A stretch of 64,000 bases of DNA from Stigmatella aurantiaca DW4/3-1 (GCF_000165485.1 NC_014623.1:639501-703500); one strand, 5' to 3'; counted from the stretch's first letter, positions 21,980-33,600 are shown. Program-made: numbers and translations. The notes: generated by a model not told the origin, from the sequence alone.

Positions 21980-23337
21980 GCAACCTCCCAATACCGGTTG
22001 ACCGCGGATTCGCCGCCGCGGCGGAAGGCATCGAGGGCCATATCGGCCGGACAGCGTCCCGTCTCGGCGATCTCCATGAGTGGGGCGAGCAGTGCTTCCT
22101 CTCCCGGGGTACCTGAAAAGCCGATCTGGTTCTTGAGCCCGTCCGCCGCGATGTGGACAAGCTCCTTCGAGATGTCCCGTGCGCTCCGGCCCGCGGGCGT
22201 GCGCGCCTGGAGTGCGTGGCGGGCGACCTCCTCCATCAGGGTGACGCGCCCATCGACCGGAATGGCGCTCACGAGCTCCCAGGCCCGTGCGCGTGCCTCC
22301 TTGTCATACAGGATGCCCTTCCAGAGCGCGGGCAGCGCATTCATCATCGCGGTGTTGGAGCCATCGGCGGCACGCACCTCGATGACCCGCTTCACCCGGA
22401 CCTCGGGGAACAGCGTGGTGAGGTGATCCTCCCAGTCCGAGCGCGTCGCACGCTCGCCGTTGATGCCCTCGGTCATGAACGCCCGGAAGGTCTTTCCCCC
22501 TGCCTCGTGGTAGGTCCCCGCGCGCCGTACGAACATCACCGGCACGTCGAGCGCCCACTCGCAATAGCGCTGGTAGGCGTCCTCGATGAAGCCGGGCTCG
22601 AAGGCGAAGCGCAGCAGCCCGCACCGCGCCGGGTCGACGTCCGTCCAGAGGTGGAGGCGGTAGCTCTTCCATCCCGTCTCACGGCCTTCCGCGAGCGGCG
22701 AGTTGGCATAGAGCGCCGCCACGAACGGCTGGATGGCCAGGGACAAGCGCAGCATCTCGCCCATGGTTTGCTCCGAGTCGAAGTCGAGCGACACCTGGCC
22801 GGAGCCCGTCATGGCGATCGTCTGCTCACTCCACCTGCCGCGCGACAGGAGGAACGGGCGCATGATCCGGTAGCGCAGCTTCGGAGACCACTCGATGTTG
22901 TCGAGCGTGCCCCACGGGCGGTAGCCCACTCCGAGGAAGCGCACGCCGAAGGGGGCGGAGAGCTTGCGCAACTCGGCCATGTATTGCTCGAGCTCGGCCG
23001 CGTTCTCGAGCGTGTTCTTGAAGGGACGGCCGGAGAACTCCACCTGACAGCCCGGCTCGACCGTGATGATGCTGCCATCGCGGACGGCGGCGATGGGCTC
23101 GCCCGCATCCTTGAGCGTGTCATAACCGACCTGCGAAAACTCTTGCAGGAGGCGGGAGGCGCCGGTGGGCCCCGAATACTGAAGGGCCCCGAGCGTGTCC
23201 GTGAAGAGCCCGATGAGCTCGTACTCGATGCCGGTTTTCCACTGGGCGCGCTGGCGCTCGTTCTCGCGGAAGTATTGGATGCAGTCCGTGATGCCCTGGA
23301 GCGGTTGCTTCGACTCGGCTCGATTGTCGACGGTCAT
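21976..23337 (-). CDS. glutamate-cysteine ligase (GCS2, plant/EgtA-like type)
   Basis: The 453-residue ATP-dependent ligase belongs to the GCS2 family. It has the metal/glutamate-binding start TGIEYELIGL (E38, E40), the stretch GSIITVEPGCQVEFSGRP and the segment MTGSGQVSLDFDSEQ. These are as in EgtA of ergothioneine synthesis and plant GshA, which join glutamate gamma-carboxylate to cysteine. A GGAG sits six bases before the ATG. No gshB is adjacent. Its place between a SufS-like PLP gene and a radical SAM gene argues for a dedicated pathway role: making gamma-Glu-Cys as a sulfur donor, or adding a gamma-glutamyl protecting group to another amine. Confidence 0.88.
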   Translation of the reverse strand: MTVDNRAESKQPLQGITDCIQYFRENERQRAQWKTGIEYELIGLFTDTLGALQYSGPTGASRLLQEFSQVGYDTLKDAGEPIAAVRDGSIITVEPGCQVEFSGRPFKNTLENAAELEQYMAELRKLSAPFGVRFLGVGYRPWGTLDNIEWSPKLRYRIMRPFLLSRGRWSEQTIAMTGSGQVSLDFDSEQTMGEMLRLSLAIQPFVAALYANSPLAEGRETGWKSYRLHLWTDVDPARCGLLRFAFEPGFIEDAYQRYCEWALDVPVMFVRRAGTYHEAGGKTFRAFMTEGINGERATRSDWEDHLTTLFPEVRVKRVIEVRAADGSNTAMMNALPALWKGILYDKEARARAWELVSAIPVDGRVTLMEEVARHALQARTPAGRSARDISKELVHIAADGLKNQIGFSGTPGEEALLAPLMEIAETGRCPADMALDAFRRGGESAVNRYWEVA

Positions 23338-23382
23338 TTTATTCTCCGAGGCTCGTGGCCGAGCCCCGCTCCCTGGCTCATG

Positions 23383-24624
23383 TCAGGCGATGAAGTAGCG
23401 CAGCTCTTCGAGCGCGCCGACGAGGCGGTCGATCTCGGCGCGCGTGTTGTAGATGTAGAGAGACACCCGGATCGCCCCGTTGACGTTGAAGGCCTCGTAC
23501 AGTGGCTGGCAACACTGATAGCCCGCGCTCAGGGCGAGGCCGTGGCTGTCCGACAGGATGCGGGTCACATAGTTCAGGTCGACCCCTGGCTTCCGGGGCC
23601 GGAAGGCGAAGATCGGCGCGTGCTTCGGTGCCATGGGGAACGGGTGAACGATGGCGTCCATCTGGCTCAGCTTGCTCCAGCAATACGACTCCAGCTCCTC
23701 GAGCTGTGTGCGGATCGCGTCGAAGCCTTGCTTCCGGAAGTAATCCACGGCGGCGCCGAACGCGATGATGCCCTCGATGCCTGGGGTCCCTGCCTCGAAC
23801 CTCGCGGGCCCGTCGCGGAAGACAACGCCGTCCCGCGTGAGCTTGTTCGTCATGCCCCCGCCGTAGCGCACGGGGCGCAGCGCGGCCTGGGCCTCCTGCC
23901 GGGCGTAGAGGACCCCCACCCCGCTCGGCCCGAGCATCTTGTGGGCAGAGAACGCGAGGAAGTCACACCCGAGCTCCCGCACATCGAACGGGAAGTGCCC
24001 AATGGCTTGCGCCGCGTCGAGCAGGGTCAGCACGCCTCGCTCACGGGCCAACGCCACGGCGGCCTTCACGGGCTGGATGTTGCCGGTGACGTTGGAGAGA
24101 CAAGAGAGGGAAACCAGCTTCGTCTTGTCCGTGATGGCGTCCTGGAGCTGGTTGAGATCGATACAGCCGCTGCTGTCGACGCCGACAATCTTGAGCCGGG
24201 CCCTGCCGTGCCAGGGCAGGTGGTTCGAGTGGTGCTCCATCACGGAGATGACGACTTCGTCCTCCGGGGTCAGGCTCAGCGCCGACGCCACCAGGTTGAT
24301 GGAGTCGGTGCAATTGTAGGTGAAGATGATCTCGTTGCTCTGCGCCTTGATGAACGAGGCCACCTTCTCGCGCGCCGACTCGAAGGCGAGCGTGGCGATC
24401 TCCGAGATGTAGTGGTTCCCCCGGGAGACATTCGAAGTGTACTTCTCATAATACGAGGAGACAGCTTCGATGACAGGACGAGGCTTGAGCGTGGTCGCCG
24501 CGTTATCGAAATAAATGAAACCACGCTCGTGGACCGTGCTCGAGAGGATGGGGAAGTCGGCCAGGAAGGGGTTCCCGGGGCCGGGTGAACCCTGCCCAGT
24601 GGATTCGACGTGCATCTGCCGCAT
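23383..24624 (-). CDS. SufS/EgtE-like class V PLP enzyme (cysteine desulfurase or C-S lyase)
   Basis: From the ATG at 24624 the product is 413 residues of aminotransferase class V type. It has the PLP lysine K229 (FSAHKMLGPSG), the Asp in LLDAAQAIG (D204), the EHHSN motif (H132) and a cysteine loop SAGYQCCQP (C371). The loop aligns with the RxGHHCAxP loop of SufS, but the Arg and the first His are replaced. A GGAAGG sequence abuts an ATG at 24633, so the ATG nine bases later is the better start. The enzyme may release sulfur from cysteine or split a C-S bond in a cysteine conjugate, as EgtE does. Confidence 0.85.
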   Translation of the reverse strand: MRQMHVESTGQGSPGPGNPFLADFPILSSTVHERGFIYFDNAATTLKPRPVIEAVSSYYEKYTSNVSRGNHYISEIATLAFESAREKVASFIKAQSNEIIFTYNCTDSINLVASALSLTPEDEVVISVMEHHSNHLPWHGRARLKIVGVDSSGCIDLNQLQDAITDKTKLVSLSCLSNVTGNIQPVKAAVALARERGVLTLLDAAQAIGHFPFDVRELGCDFLAFSAHKMLGPSGVGVLYARQEAQAALRPVRYGGGMTNKLTRDGVVFRDGPARFEAGTPGIEGIIAFGAAVDYFRKQGFDAIRTQLEELESYCWSKLSQMDAIVHPFPMAPKHAPIFAFRPRKPGVDLNYVTRILSDSHGLALSAGYQCCQPLYEAFNVNGAIRVSLYIYNTRAEIDRLVGALEELRYFIA

Positions 24625-24652
24625 GGTGGGCATCCTTCCGTGTGAGGGGGGA

Positions 24653-25894
24653 TCAACCCACCTTGGTGATGGCGAACTTGCCCGAGCGCTCGGGGGCGAT
24701 GGCCTTCTCGTGGGCGAACTGGATGTTCATCTGAGGGCCATAGAGCTGGTGGAGGCAGTCCCGTACTCGTGCCAATTCATTGCTGGGCAGGGATTCGCCG
24801 CTCACCGTCATGTACCGGAGCATCAGGTGCTGATGGGACAGGGCGCAGAGCTGGTAGAGGAAGAGGCCGTTGTCCAGGTTTCCCAGGGCGTGGTCCAGCT
24901 CTCCGGGCGTGATGGGCGTGCCCTGCTCGCTGTGGGTCAAATCCTTCTCGCGTCCACAGAAGTACTCGATCTGGACCTGCTCGTAGTTTCCCGTGGCCCG
25001 CGCGGCCCGCATCGACTCCGCATCGACCTTGACCAGGTCGCCAATCTTGTAGCGGATGAGGGGCATGAACTCGTTCTTCAGCGAGGTCACGATGAGGTAG
25101 TAGATGTTGCGGCTCTCATCGAAGGGAACGAACTCGACGCTGGAGGACTCCGGACAGCGCTTGAGCTTACCGTCCACGCCTTCACAGTAGAGATAGCCCG
25201 TCTCCGTGGTGCCGTAGAGGTTGAAGGTCGGGATGTTCCAGTTCTGGCGGATGAAGCGGCGGCACGCGCGGGTGACGAGCTCATAGCTGAGCGTCATGTA
25301 CTTCGGCAGCCGCACCTCCGTGGACACCCCGAACTCCTGCTTCTTCTTCAGGTAGAACGAGAGGTAGACCGGATCGGCATCGAGGTACTCGGGCGCGTAG
25401 GTGTTCAGCTCGTCGGTGATCCGCTCGATGTCCGAGCGCTTCCAGTTGTTGGGGTCCGGGGCAACGTTCAGGTACAGCGTGTTGCCGAGGATGCGATCCT
25501 TGTACGAGGGGTGCTCAAGGTAGCACACGCTGCTCGAGCAAACCGCCGTGGTGAGGATCGCCTTCTTGCCGTCCTCGAGGGAGAACTGGGAAAGATACGG
25601 ATTGTGCCGGTAGGTGCGGCGGTACTCGCCCCGCCACCACTGCTTGCGCCGCATCACCTGCATCCGGTCGGAGGTGGTGCCCGACGTCGTGGTGAACTCC
25701 AGCTCGTCGTTCGCGAGCGCGGACTTCAGCGACTCCGTCATCCAGTTGATGGGAAAGCCTTCGGTGATGTGCTTCTTCTCCAGGAGGGGAGCTGGCTCCA
25801 TGGCCGGGGTGAGCTCGGCCAGGGGAAGGCGGTTGCTGTAGAGCTTCTTGTAAAGAGGGATCTCTGCGAGATGCTGAGCCGAAGTCGAATCCAT
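24653..25894 (-). CDS. PaaK-like adenylate-forming enzyme
   Basis: The 413-residue member of the ANL superfamily is closest in form to phenylacetate-CoA ligase. The ATP loop is SGTTSDR (71-77, preceded by Thr residues) and the adenylate-binding motif is YGTTETG (227-233). A hinge region (MPLIRYKIGDLVKVD) and a small C-terminal domain follow. It activates a carboxylic acid as acyl-AMP, possibly passing it to CoA or an amine. The ATG at 25894 has GGGAG six bases upstream; a GTG lies one codon earlier. The acid is unknown, and no carrier protein is encoded in the operon. Confidence 0.82.
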   Translation of the reverse strand: MDSTSAQHLAEIPLYKKLYSNRLPLAELTPAMEPAPLLEKKHITEGFPINWMTESLKSALANDELEFTTTSGTTSDRMQVMRRKQWWRGEYRRTYRHNPYLSQFSLEDGKKAILTTAVCSSSVCYLEHPSYKDRILGNTLYLNVAPDPNNWKRSDIERITDELNTYAPEYLDADPVYLSFYLKKKQEFGVSTEVRLPKYMTLSYELVTRACRRFIRQNWNIPTFNLYGTTETGYLYCEGVDGKLKRCPESSSVEFVPFDESRNIYYLIVTSLKNEFMPLIRYKIGDLVKVDAESMRAARATGNYEQVQIEYFCGREKDLTHSEQGTPITPGELDHALGNLDNGLFLYQLCALSHQHLMLRYMTVSGESLPSNELARVRDCLHQLYGPQMNIQFAHEKAIAPERSGKFAITKVG

Positions 25895-25942
25895 CACACG
25901 CTCCCAACGGTAGTTCCAGGCAGGCCAGGAACCGGGGCACCT

Positions 25943-26725
25943 TCACCCCGGAGTGCTCCGTGCCCGCCTGGCGAACGCTTGCCAGACGCCTTCCAACGAT
26001 TTCAGATTCTGAAGAGACTTCTCCACGTGCCCCTGGACGCCCAGGATGAAGAGGTTCGGATCGGTGTGCTCGATCATCTCGACGATGCCATCCTCGGCGG
26101 TGGCTGAGGCCCGCAGGCCCCGGCCAAGCACGTTCACCGCTTGGTGGTGGATGGACGAGATGAAGTAGGCGTTGCGCCCGAGGATCTCCGCACTCAACGT
26201 GTCCGGTTGGAGGATGAGGCTGTGGTAGTTGATCCACCCATCCTCGTCGAGCTCATGCCGCACGCTCGAAGCCGGGGGGATCTCCTGGTGCAGGGTCCCG
26301 CCCTCGGCGACGTTGATGAGCTGCATGCCGCGGCAGACGCCGAGGATCGGCAGGCGGCGCTCCTTGGCGGCCTGGTACAGCGCCAGCTCGACCTTGTCGC
26401 GCTTCGCATCGGGGGCAAGCGAGAGGGGCCGCTCGTAGGGGGTGCCAAACCCCCTCGCCTTCGCGGTGTACTCCACCTCGCACTTGGCTCCGTAGGACGC
26501 GGGGTCCACGTCCTGTCCGGAGGTCAGGATGAGCCCGTCGAACTTGCCCATCCAGGAGGACACGCTGGAGGGCTCGATCGCGTTGGGGAGCAGCACGGGC
26601 GTGCAGCCCAGGCTGGCGACGAGCTCGATGAGGGTGTTGTTGAGCAGGGTGACACGCTGCCGCGAACCCAGGGCGGTGTCGTTGTGGGTGGTGGCCGTCG
26701 AGAGGGCGATCAATGGACCGGGCAT
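25943..26725 (-). CDS. peptidase C26 / gamma-glutamyl hydrolase-like class I amidotransferase
   Basis: The 260-residue PuuD-like enzyme has the nucleophile C131 (GVCRGMQLIN) and the partner residues H233 and E235 in GVQGHVE, where the family usually has GVQWHPE. PuuD removes a gamma-glutamyl group from gamma-glutamyl-GABA; EgtC, a different amidotransferase fold, does the same job in ergothioneine synthesis. Next to a glutamate-cysteine ligase the natural reading is that this enzyme removes the gamma-glutamyl group that the ligase adds. The gene lies 45 bases before the adenylating enzyme gene in the same operon. The substrate is unproven. Confidence 0.85.
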   Translation of the reverse strand: MPGPLIALSTATTHNDTALGSRQRVTLLNNTLIELVASLGCTPVLLPNAIEPSSVSSWMGKFDGLILTSGQDVDPASYGAKCEVEYTAKARGFGTPYERPLSLAPDAKRDKVELALYQAAKERRLPILGVCRGMQLINVAEGGTLHQEIPPASSVRHELDEDGWINYHSLILQPDTLSAEILGRNAYFISSIHHQAVNVLGRGLRASATAEDGIVEMIEHTDPNLFILGVQGHVEKSLQNLKSLEGVWQAFARRARSTPG

Positions 26726-26765
26726 GTCTTGGTTCTCATTCCCTCTGGCGGGTCCGGAAGGTGTC

Positions 26766-27683
26766 CTAGCCGAGGAACATGGGGCGCTTGAGCACCACCT
26801 TGTTCGAGTTACAGCCGTTACAGATCTCCATCCGGCCGAGTTCCTTGACCCGGCGCTGGATGATGTCCTTGAGCGTGTCGTCGGCGATGCTGCCGACGTT
26901 CGAGATGTGTCCGAAGTCCTGGAAGCAGCCGAGAATGTCGCCCTTGTAGCTGATGCTCACGCTTCCATCCCCCACCGGGCAGTAGTGGATGTTCTGCATC
27001 TTGCCGAGCAGGGTGTTGAGGAAGAACCGGACCTTGCCGGTCCCCGTGGAGTACTCGTCCTCCGAGGCGGCGATCTGGAGATCCTTCAGGAGTTGATTGC
27101 GCCGCCGGTGGTCCTGGCCCCCGGCGACGGTTCCACCGCGATTCCAGAGCGGGAACAGCCGGAGATTGTTGTAGCCGAGCTTGCGCAGGTGCTCGACGGT
27201 CTCGGGCAGGTGATCATAAATGACGGGCCCGCCCGTGAGGTGCACGATGACCTTGGACGCCGCCGCCTGTCCCAGCGCTTCGATGTTCCGCCAGATCTTG
27301 TCGAACTTGAGCCCGATGTGGACCTTGTCGAAGGTCTCCTTCTGGATGGAGCTGACGGAGAGGCGGATCACATCGACGTACTTGACGCACGCCTCGATGT
27401 TCCGGTCGGTGAACGTCACCCCCGTGGTCGTCACGTCGGTGGGGATGCCAGGCTTCTTCATGATCTTGAGAAGCTCGTGGAACTCGGGATGGATGGTCGG
27501 CTCACCGCGGCCGGCCAGGTCGACCTCCCATACGAACGAGGGATCCAACTGCGAGACGATCTTGTCCATCAGCTCGAGCGAGAGATACCCATTGTCCTTG
27601 ATTTCGCTCCGGGGGCACATGCTGCATGCCGCGGGACACGAGGGTGTCGCTTCGATGTTTACGAGGACCTTTCTTGCCAGCAT
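26766..27683 (-). CDS. radical SAM/SPASM-domain enzyme
   Basis: From ATG 27683 (GGAG six bases upstream) the product is 305 residues; a GTG 18 codons earlier (27737) is a weaker alternative. The SAM cluster motif is C16, C20, C23 (SCPAACSMC). The C-terminal region has the SPASM look: a Cys near HYCPVGDG, then GDILGCFQDFG, then ICNGCNSN, which could hold an auxiliary Fe-S cluster. SPASM enzymes often modify peptides, although many act on small molecules. It is located between the ATP-grasp and amidase genes. No candidate precursor peptide was found in the operon. Confidence 0.88.
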   Translation of the reverse strand: MLARKVLVNIEATPSCPAACSMCPRSEIKDNGYLSLELMDKIVSQLDPSFVWEVDLAGRGEPTIHPEFHELLKIMKKPGIPTDVTTTGVTFTDRNIEACVKYVDVIRLSVSSIQKETFDKVHIGLKFDKIWRNIEALGQAAASKVIVHLTGGPVIYDHLPETVEHLRKLGYNNLRLFPLWNRGGTVAGGQDHRRRNQLLKDLQIAASEDEYSTGTGKVRFFLNTLLGKMQNIHYCPVGDGSVSISYKGDILGCFQDFGHISNVGSIADDTLKDIIQRRVKELGRMEICNGCNSNKVVLKRPMFLG

Positions 27684-27776
27684 CTTGACTCCGGTTTCGT
27701 GCTCCCGGTGAACTCTTGAATCGGCCGTGTGCGTCACGTCCGGGCATCTGCATCCGTTACGGTTTACCCACCCGGT

Positions 27777-28742
27777 TCAATGCTTTGCCCCGGTCCGGCG
27801 CTTCTCGCGGATCTCCCGGCAGCGTGCGTCCAGGTGGTCGGCGATCAACGTGAGCTTCTGCTCGTCGTTGGAATACTCGGGCGCGGGCTTGAGCCCGGGC
27901 ATGCGGGCCCTCATGCCCGCCTCGACGAAGATGCCCATGATCGGGTTGACCTCGAGCACGTAGAGCTTTCCGTCCGTCTCGGAGCAAATCATGTCGACGA
28001 TGGTCGTCGTGACGCCCATGGCGCGGGAGGCCGCCTGCGCCAAGCGCTTCTGCTCTTCGGTCGGGACGACAGGCAACATCTTGCCGCCCTGGGTGATGTT
28101 CGTCTTGAACCGGTGGGTGCGCTGGCGGCTGTATCCCCCGACCACCTGTCCGTCGAAGATCTCGACCCGGTAGTCGTGCAGCCCGAACTCGATGAACTTC
28201 TCCAGGTAATACGAGTCCATGAAGTCGCGGGTGGCGAGGATGAAGTCCCACAGGGTCTCGACATCATCGAACTTCATGATGCCCTTGCCGCCGTGATTGC
28301 GCCGGGGCTTGAAGACGATGCCCTTCCAGCCGGCGAGCCGCGCCTGGAGCTGGCTGAACGTCACCTCGTTGCTGAGCAGGAGCGACGGCGGCACGTTGAT
28401 GCCGTGCTTGTGCAGCAGGAGGTTCGCGGTGGGCTTGTCTTTGCAAGCAGAGAAGGAAGCCCAGTCGTTCACGACCCCTACACCCGAGAGCTCCAACAGC
28501 CGGAGGATGTCGTTCTGGAAGCTGTTCTGCTCGTCCGCGTTCATGTGGTACAGCACGTCGAGCTCCGACAGGTTGAAGCCATCCTCGGTGTGGATGCTCC
28601 CGTTGAGGCTGTAGCACTGCCGCATGTCGAAGCCGTTGACGACGGTGTAACCCCGCTGCTCCAGGCGGCTCTTGAGCCGCGCCTGGATCTCGTCGCCGCC
28701 GTCATTCTGATACATCCAGAGGCCGATGATGCCAGCGGACAT
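27777..28742 (-). CDS. RimK-like ATP-grasp ligase
   Basis: The 321-residue ATP-grasp enzyme has an ATP-binding Lys (K145) and glycine-rich loop (FKPRRNHGGKGI, 144-155). The magnesium-binding segment VLEVNPIMGIF contains E264 and N266. RimK-type ligases form an amide by activating a carboxylate as acyl phosphate, adding amino acids to small molecules or peptides. It starts nine bases after the first radical SAM gene, so it is translated in the same operon. With the glutamate-cysteine ligase and the adenylating enzyme, the pathway has three different carboxylate-activating ligases and no NRPS. Confidence 0.87.
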   Translation of the reverse strand: MSAGIIGLWMYQNDGGDEIQARLKSRLEQRGYTVVNGFDMRQCYSLNGSIHTEDGFNLSELDVLYHMNADEQNSFQNDILRLLELSGVGVVNDWASFSACKDKPTANLLLHKHGINVPPSLLLSNEVTFSQLQARLAGWKGIVFKPRRNHGGKGIMKFDDVETLWDFILATRDFMDSYYLEKFIEFGLHDYRVEIFDGQVVGGYSRQRTHRFKTNITQGGKMLPVVPTEEQKRLAQAASRAMGVTTTIVDMICSETDGKLYVLEVNPIMGIFVEAGMRARMPGLKPAPEYSNDEQKLTLIADHLDARCREIREKRRTGAKH

Positions 28743-28751
28743 GGGGTGACC

Positions 28752-30374
<1,623 letters not shown>

Positions 30375-30674
30375 GATGGTCCTCTATCCACACCAGGATG
30401 GTCGCCACATGCATCCAGCCCCCCTGTTTAGGCTGGACCATCACCCGGAGCTGCGGTGAGCGCAGGAAGGGGGGCTCCCCGTTGCGACGCAGCGCGCAAA
30501 CCTTTTCTTCAAACCGACAGAGCGGTAACTCGCGTTTTACCCTTTGAACCCGAATGTCTTGTATCTTACTCAAGCTAGCAGTGCAAGTGGTCCCAGGCGG
30601 TTTCTCCACCCCCCATTCACCTCAGGAGAGGAGTGCTTGAAGGCCGAGCAACCGGCCTCCGGCGAAGTGTCCCC
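30375..30674. promoter_or_regulatory. divergent promoter region between the biosynthetic operon and the TonB receptor gene
   Basis: This 300-base gap has a GC-rich operon-proximal half and an AT-richer middle (30500-30580). On the minus strand a plausible sigma-70-like promoter is TTGCAC (30586-30581) with TACAAG (30563-30558), 17 bases apart. On the plus strand TTGAAC (30544-30549) could serve the receptor gene, but its -10 is poor. The two overlap, so one regulator could control both directions. No regulator gene lies inside the cluster. Confidence 0.35.
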
Positions 30675-33600
30675 ATGATCAAGAGACGCAACATCCAACT
30701 GTCCCGCTTCGTAGCCCTGGTCATGTGCTTCGCGGGCAACGTGGCGCTGGCCCAAGGCACCTCGGTGCTCCTGGGGAAAATCGTGGACTCGGCCACTGGA
30801 GCGCCGCTCGCCGATGCGGTGATCACCGCCACATCCCCCAACCTTCAAGGGGAGCAGGTGGTGCTGAGCGATGCCTCGGGCGAGTACCGCATTCCTCAGC
30901 TCCCGCCAGGGCTGTACACGCTGCGTTTCGAGCGGGATGCGTTCCAACCCTTTGTCCGGGATGGCATCGCGTTGCGCCTGGATAGCTCTCTGCGGGTGAA
31001 CGTCGAACTGCTGCCGGATGGCTTCGTGGAGGAGATCGCGGTGGTGGCACGGGCGCCCACGGTGGATGTGGGCTCTGCCTCCACGGGCATCAACATCAAT
31101 GAATCCTTCATTCGCAACATCGCGGTGGTGGTGCCGGGTGGAAAAGGGGCCGCGGCGAGATCCTTCGAGGCCCTCGCCGAGCTGGCCCCAGGGGCACACG
31201 CGGATACCTACGGTGTCTCCATCAGCGGCGCCACCTCGCCCGAGAACCAGTACGTGCTGGATGGCGTGTCGGTGAACGACCCAGGTTTCGGCATCAACGG
31301 AAGCCAGTTGAGCGTGGAATTCATCCGAGAGGTCAACGTCATCAGCGGGGGCTATCTGCCCGAGTACGGACGCGCCACGGGGGGCGTGCTCAACGCGGTG
31401 ACCAAGAGCGGCTCCAATGAGTTCCACGGCAGCGTGTTCGGCAACCTGTCGCCTGGGTCGCTGGCCAGCTCGGGCAGGGAGATCCAGCGGACCGCGGGGA
31501 CGGTGTCCGGGCGATCGCGCTTGTGGAATCAGGGCGATTTCGGCGCGGACCTGGGAGGGCCCATTCTCAAGGACAAGCTTTGGTTCTACTTGGGGATGGC
31601 CCCCTCCTTCAGCCGCTTCCGGCTCGAGCGCAACCTCGATTCCATCGAACTGGGCGCGGACGGACAGCCGCTGCGGGACGAGGACGGCCTCGTCCGCACG
31701 CAGCGCATTCCCGGCAGCCAGCGCTTCTTCTTCGCTGACAACCGCGCGTTTCAGTACATCGGCAAGCTGACCTACCTGGTGGACTCCAACCACAACCTCA
31801 CCGTGTCCGTCTCGGGGACGCCTTCCACTGCGGGCGGTCCCGGCCGTTTCTCGGTGAGCGATCGCACGGGCATGTCGGAGACGGACTTGATCAATGGCCT
31901 CCCTGAGTCCATTGCTACCCAGAAGGTGAACAGCAGCACGGATGCGAGCCTCAAGTGGTCCAGCTCCTTCTGGGACAAGCGGCTGCTCGTCGATGCCACG
32001 CTCGGCTGGCATCATCAGGAGGTGTCCACCCGGGCCTCCGATGGCACGCGTGCCGGCAGCCTGGAGGGCCTGGCGGGGACGCCCTACGTGTACTGGCAGC
32101 GTTCACCGGCCCATTCGGTGCTCGAGTTCGAGTCGGTGGCGGACCCCTCGGCATGTGGTGGCACGGCCGAGGAGGCGCGCACGCGCTGTCCGGTCCAGGC
32201 CTACTCCACCGGTGGCCCCGCCCGTCTCAGTGAGGCCGACATGGATCGCTTCCAGGGCAAGCTCATGGGCACGTTGCTGCTCAAGGCGGCGGGCGAGCAC
32301 ATCGTCAAGGCGGGGATGGACATGGACCGCTCTGGCTTTGACCATGTCCGCGCCCACGGTGGCGGCAGCATGATCTCCGAGTCCGAGGATGGCACCTACT
32401 TCCAGGACTTCCACCAGTATGGCTACCTGCTCGGTCCGGACCAGGTGCAGGTGCTGGACTCCCTGCATTCGGTGTCCCACTCGACCACGGTGGGCGCCTT
32501 CGTGCAGGACTCCTGGAATGTGCTGGACCTGGTCACCGTGAACGTGGGCCTGCGCTACGACACGCAGACGCTGGAGGGCAATGGCAAGGTGGGGCTCATC
32601 CTGGCCAACCAGTGGTCGCCCCGGCTGGGGCTCATCGTGGATCCCACCCGGGAAGGCCGCTCGAAGTTGTTCGTCAACTATGCGCGGTATTACGAGGCCG
32701 TTCCCTTGGATCTGGTCGATCGCTCCCTGTCTGGCGAGCCGCAGGTGCGCTCGCACATGGACTCTTCCTTGTGCAATCCGCTGGAGCCTGGACAGCTCCA
32801 GGGGGTGTGTGACACGGATGCCGCGCGCCTCCCGTTCCGGGATCCCTTGGATCCGAGCCGCCGCTGGCAGACGGTGGGCTCTGGCTTCACGCTCGTGGAT
32901 CCGGAGATCAAGCCCCAGTCCGTGGATGAGTTCGTCGTGGGAGGCGAATACGAGGTGTTCCCGCAGACGCGCGCGGGGCTCTCCTACAACCGGCGCTCAC
33001 TCAACATGGTCATCGAGGACATGAGCCGGGATGGCGGGCTCTCCTACTTCGTGGGCAACCCCGGGTACGGGTTCGCAGAGAAGTTCACCAAGCCCAAGCG
33101 CAACTTCGATGCGGTGACGTTCTTCCTCCAGCGCAACTTCTCCGAGGGCTGGCTGGCGCAGGCGAGCTACACCTGGTCCTCTCTGCGAGGAAACTTCGAG
33201 GGCCTGTTCCGCTCGGACTCCGGTCAGCTCGACCCGAACATCAACTCGGACTTCGATCTGATCTCCCTCCTGCCCAACCGGAATGGGCCCCTGCCGGCGG
33301 ACCGCAAGCATCAGATCAAGGTGTTTGGCTCTCGCGAGTTCAACCTCTCGCGCGAGGTGAGCCTCAACCTGGGCCTGTCGTACCGGGGCAACTCGGGGAC
33401 GCCTTACAGCTACCTGGGGGCGCACGAACTCTACGGGCCCGGCGAGGCCTATATCCTCCCGCGGGGCTCGGCCGGCCGGCTGCCGTGGGTGCACCGCGTG
33501 GACAGCCGTCTGGCGGTCTCCTGGAAGTTCACCCGGGAGGTGGCTGCGCAGGTGAGCCTGGATGTCTTCAACCTGCTCGACCTGAAGACCGCCGTCACCT

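Noticed and set aside
22153..24588. Plus-strand open frame of 811 codons opposite the ligase and PLP genes
   Set aside because: It runs across two well-supported genes and the gap between them, with low-complexity Arg/Glu/Val composition and no start signal.
23383..24624. Reading the PLP enzyme as part of a SUF iron-sulfur operon
   Set aside because: No sufB, sufC, sufD, sufE or sufU gene is adjacent, and the active-site loop departs from SufS.
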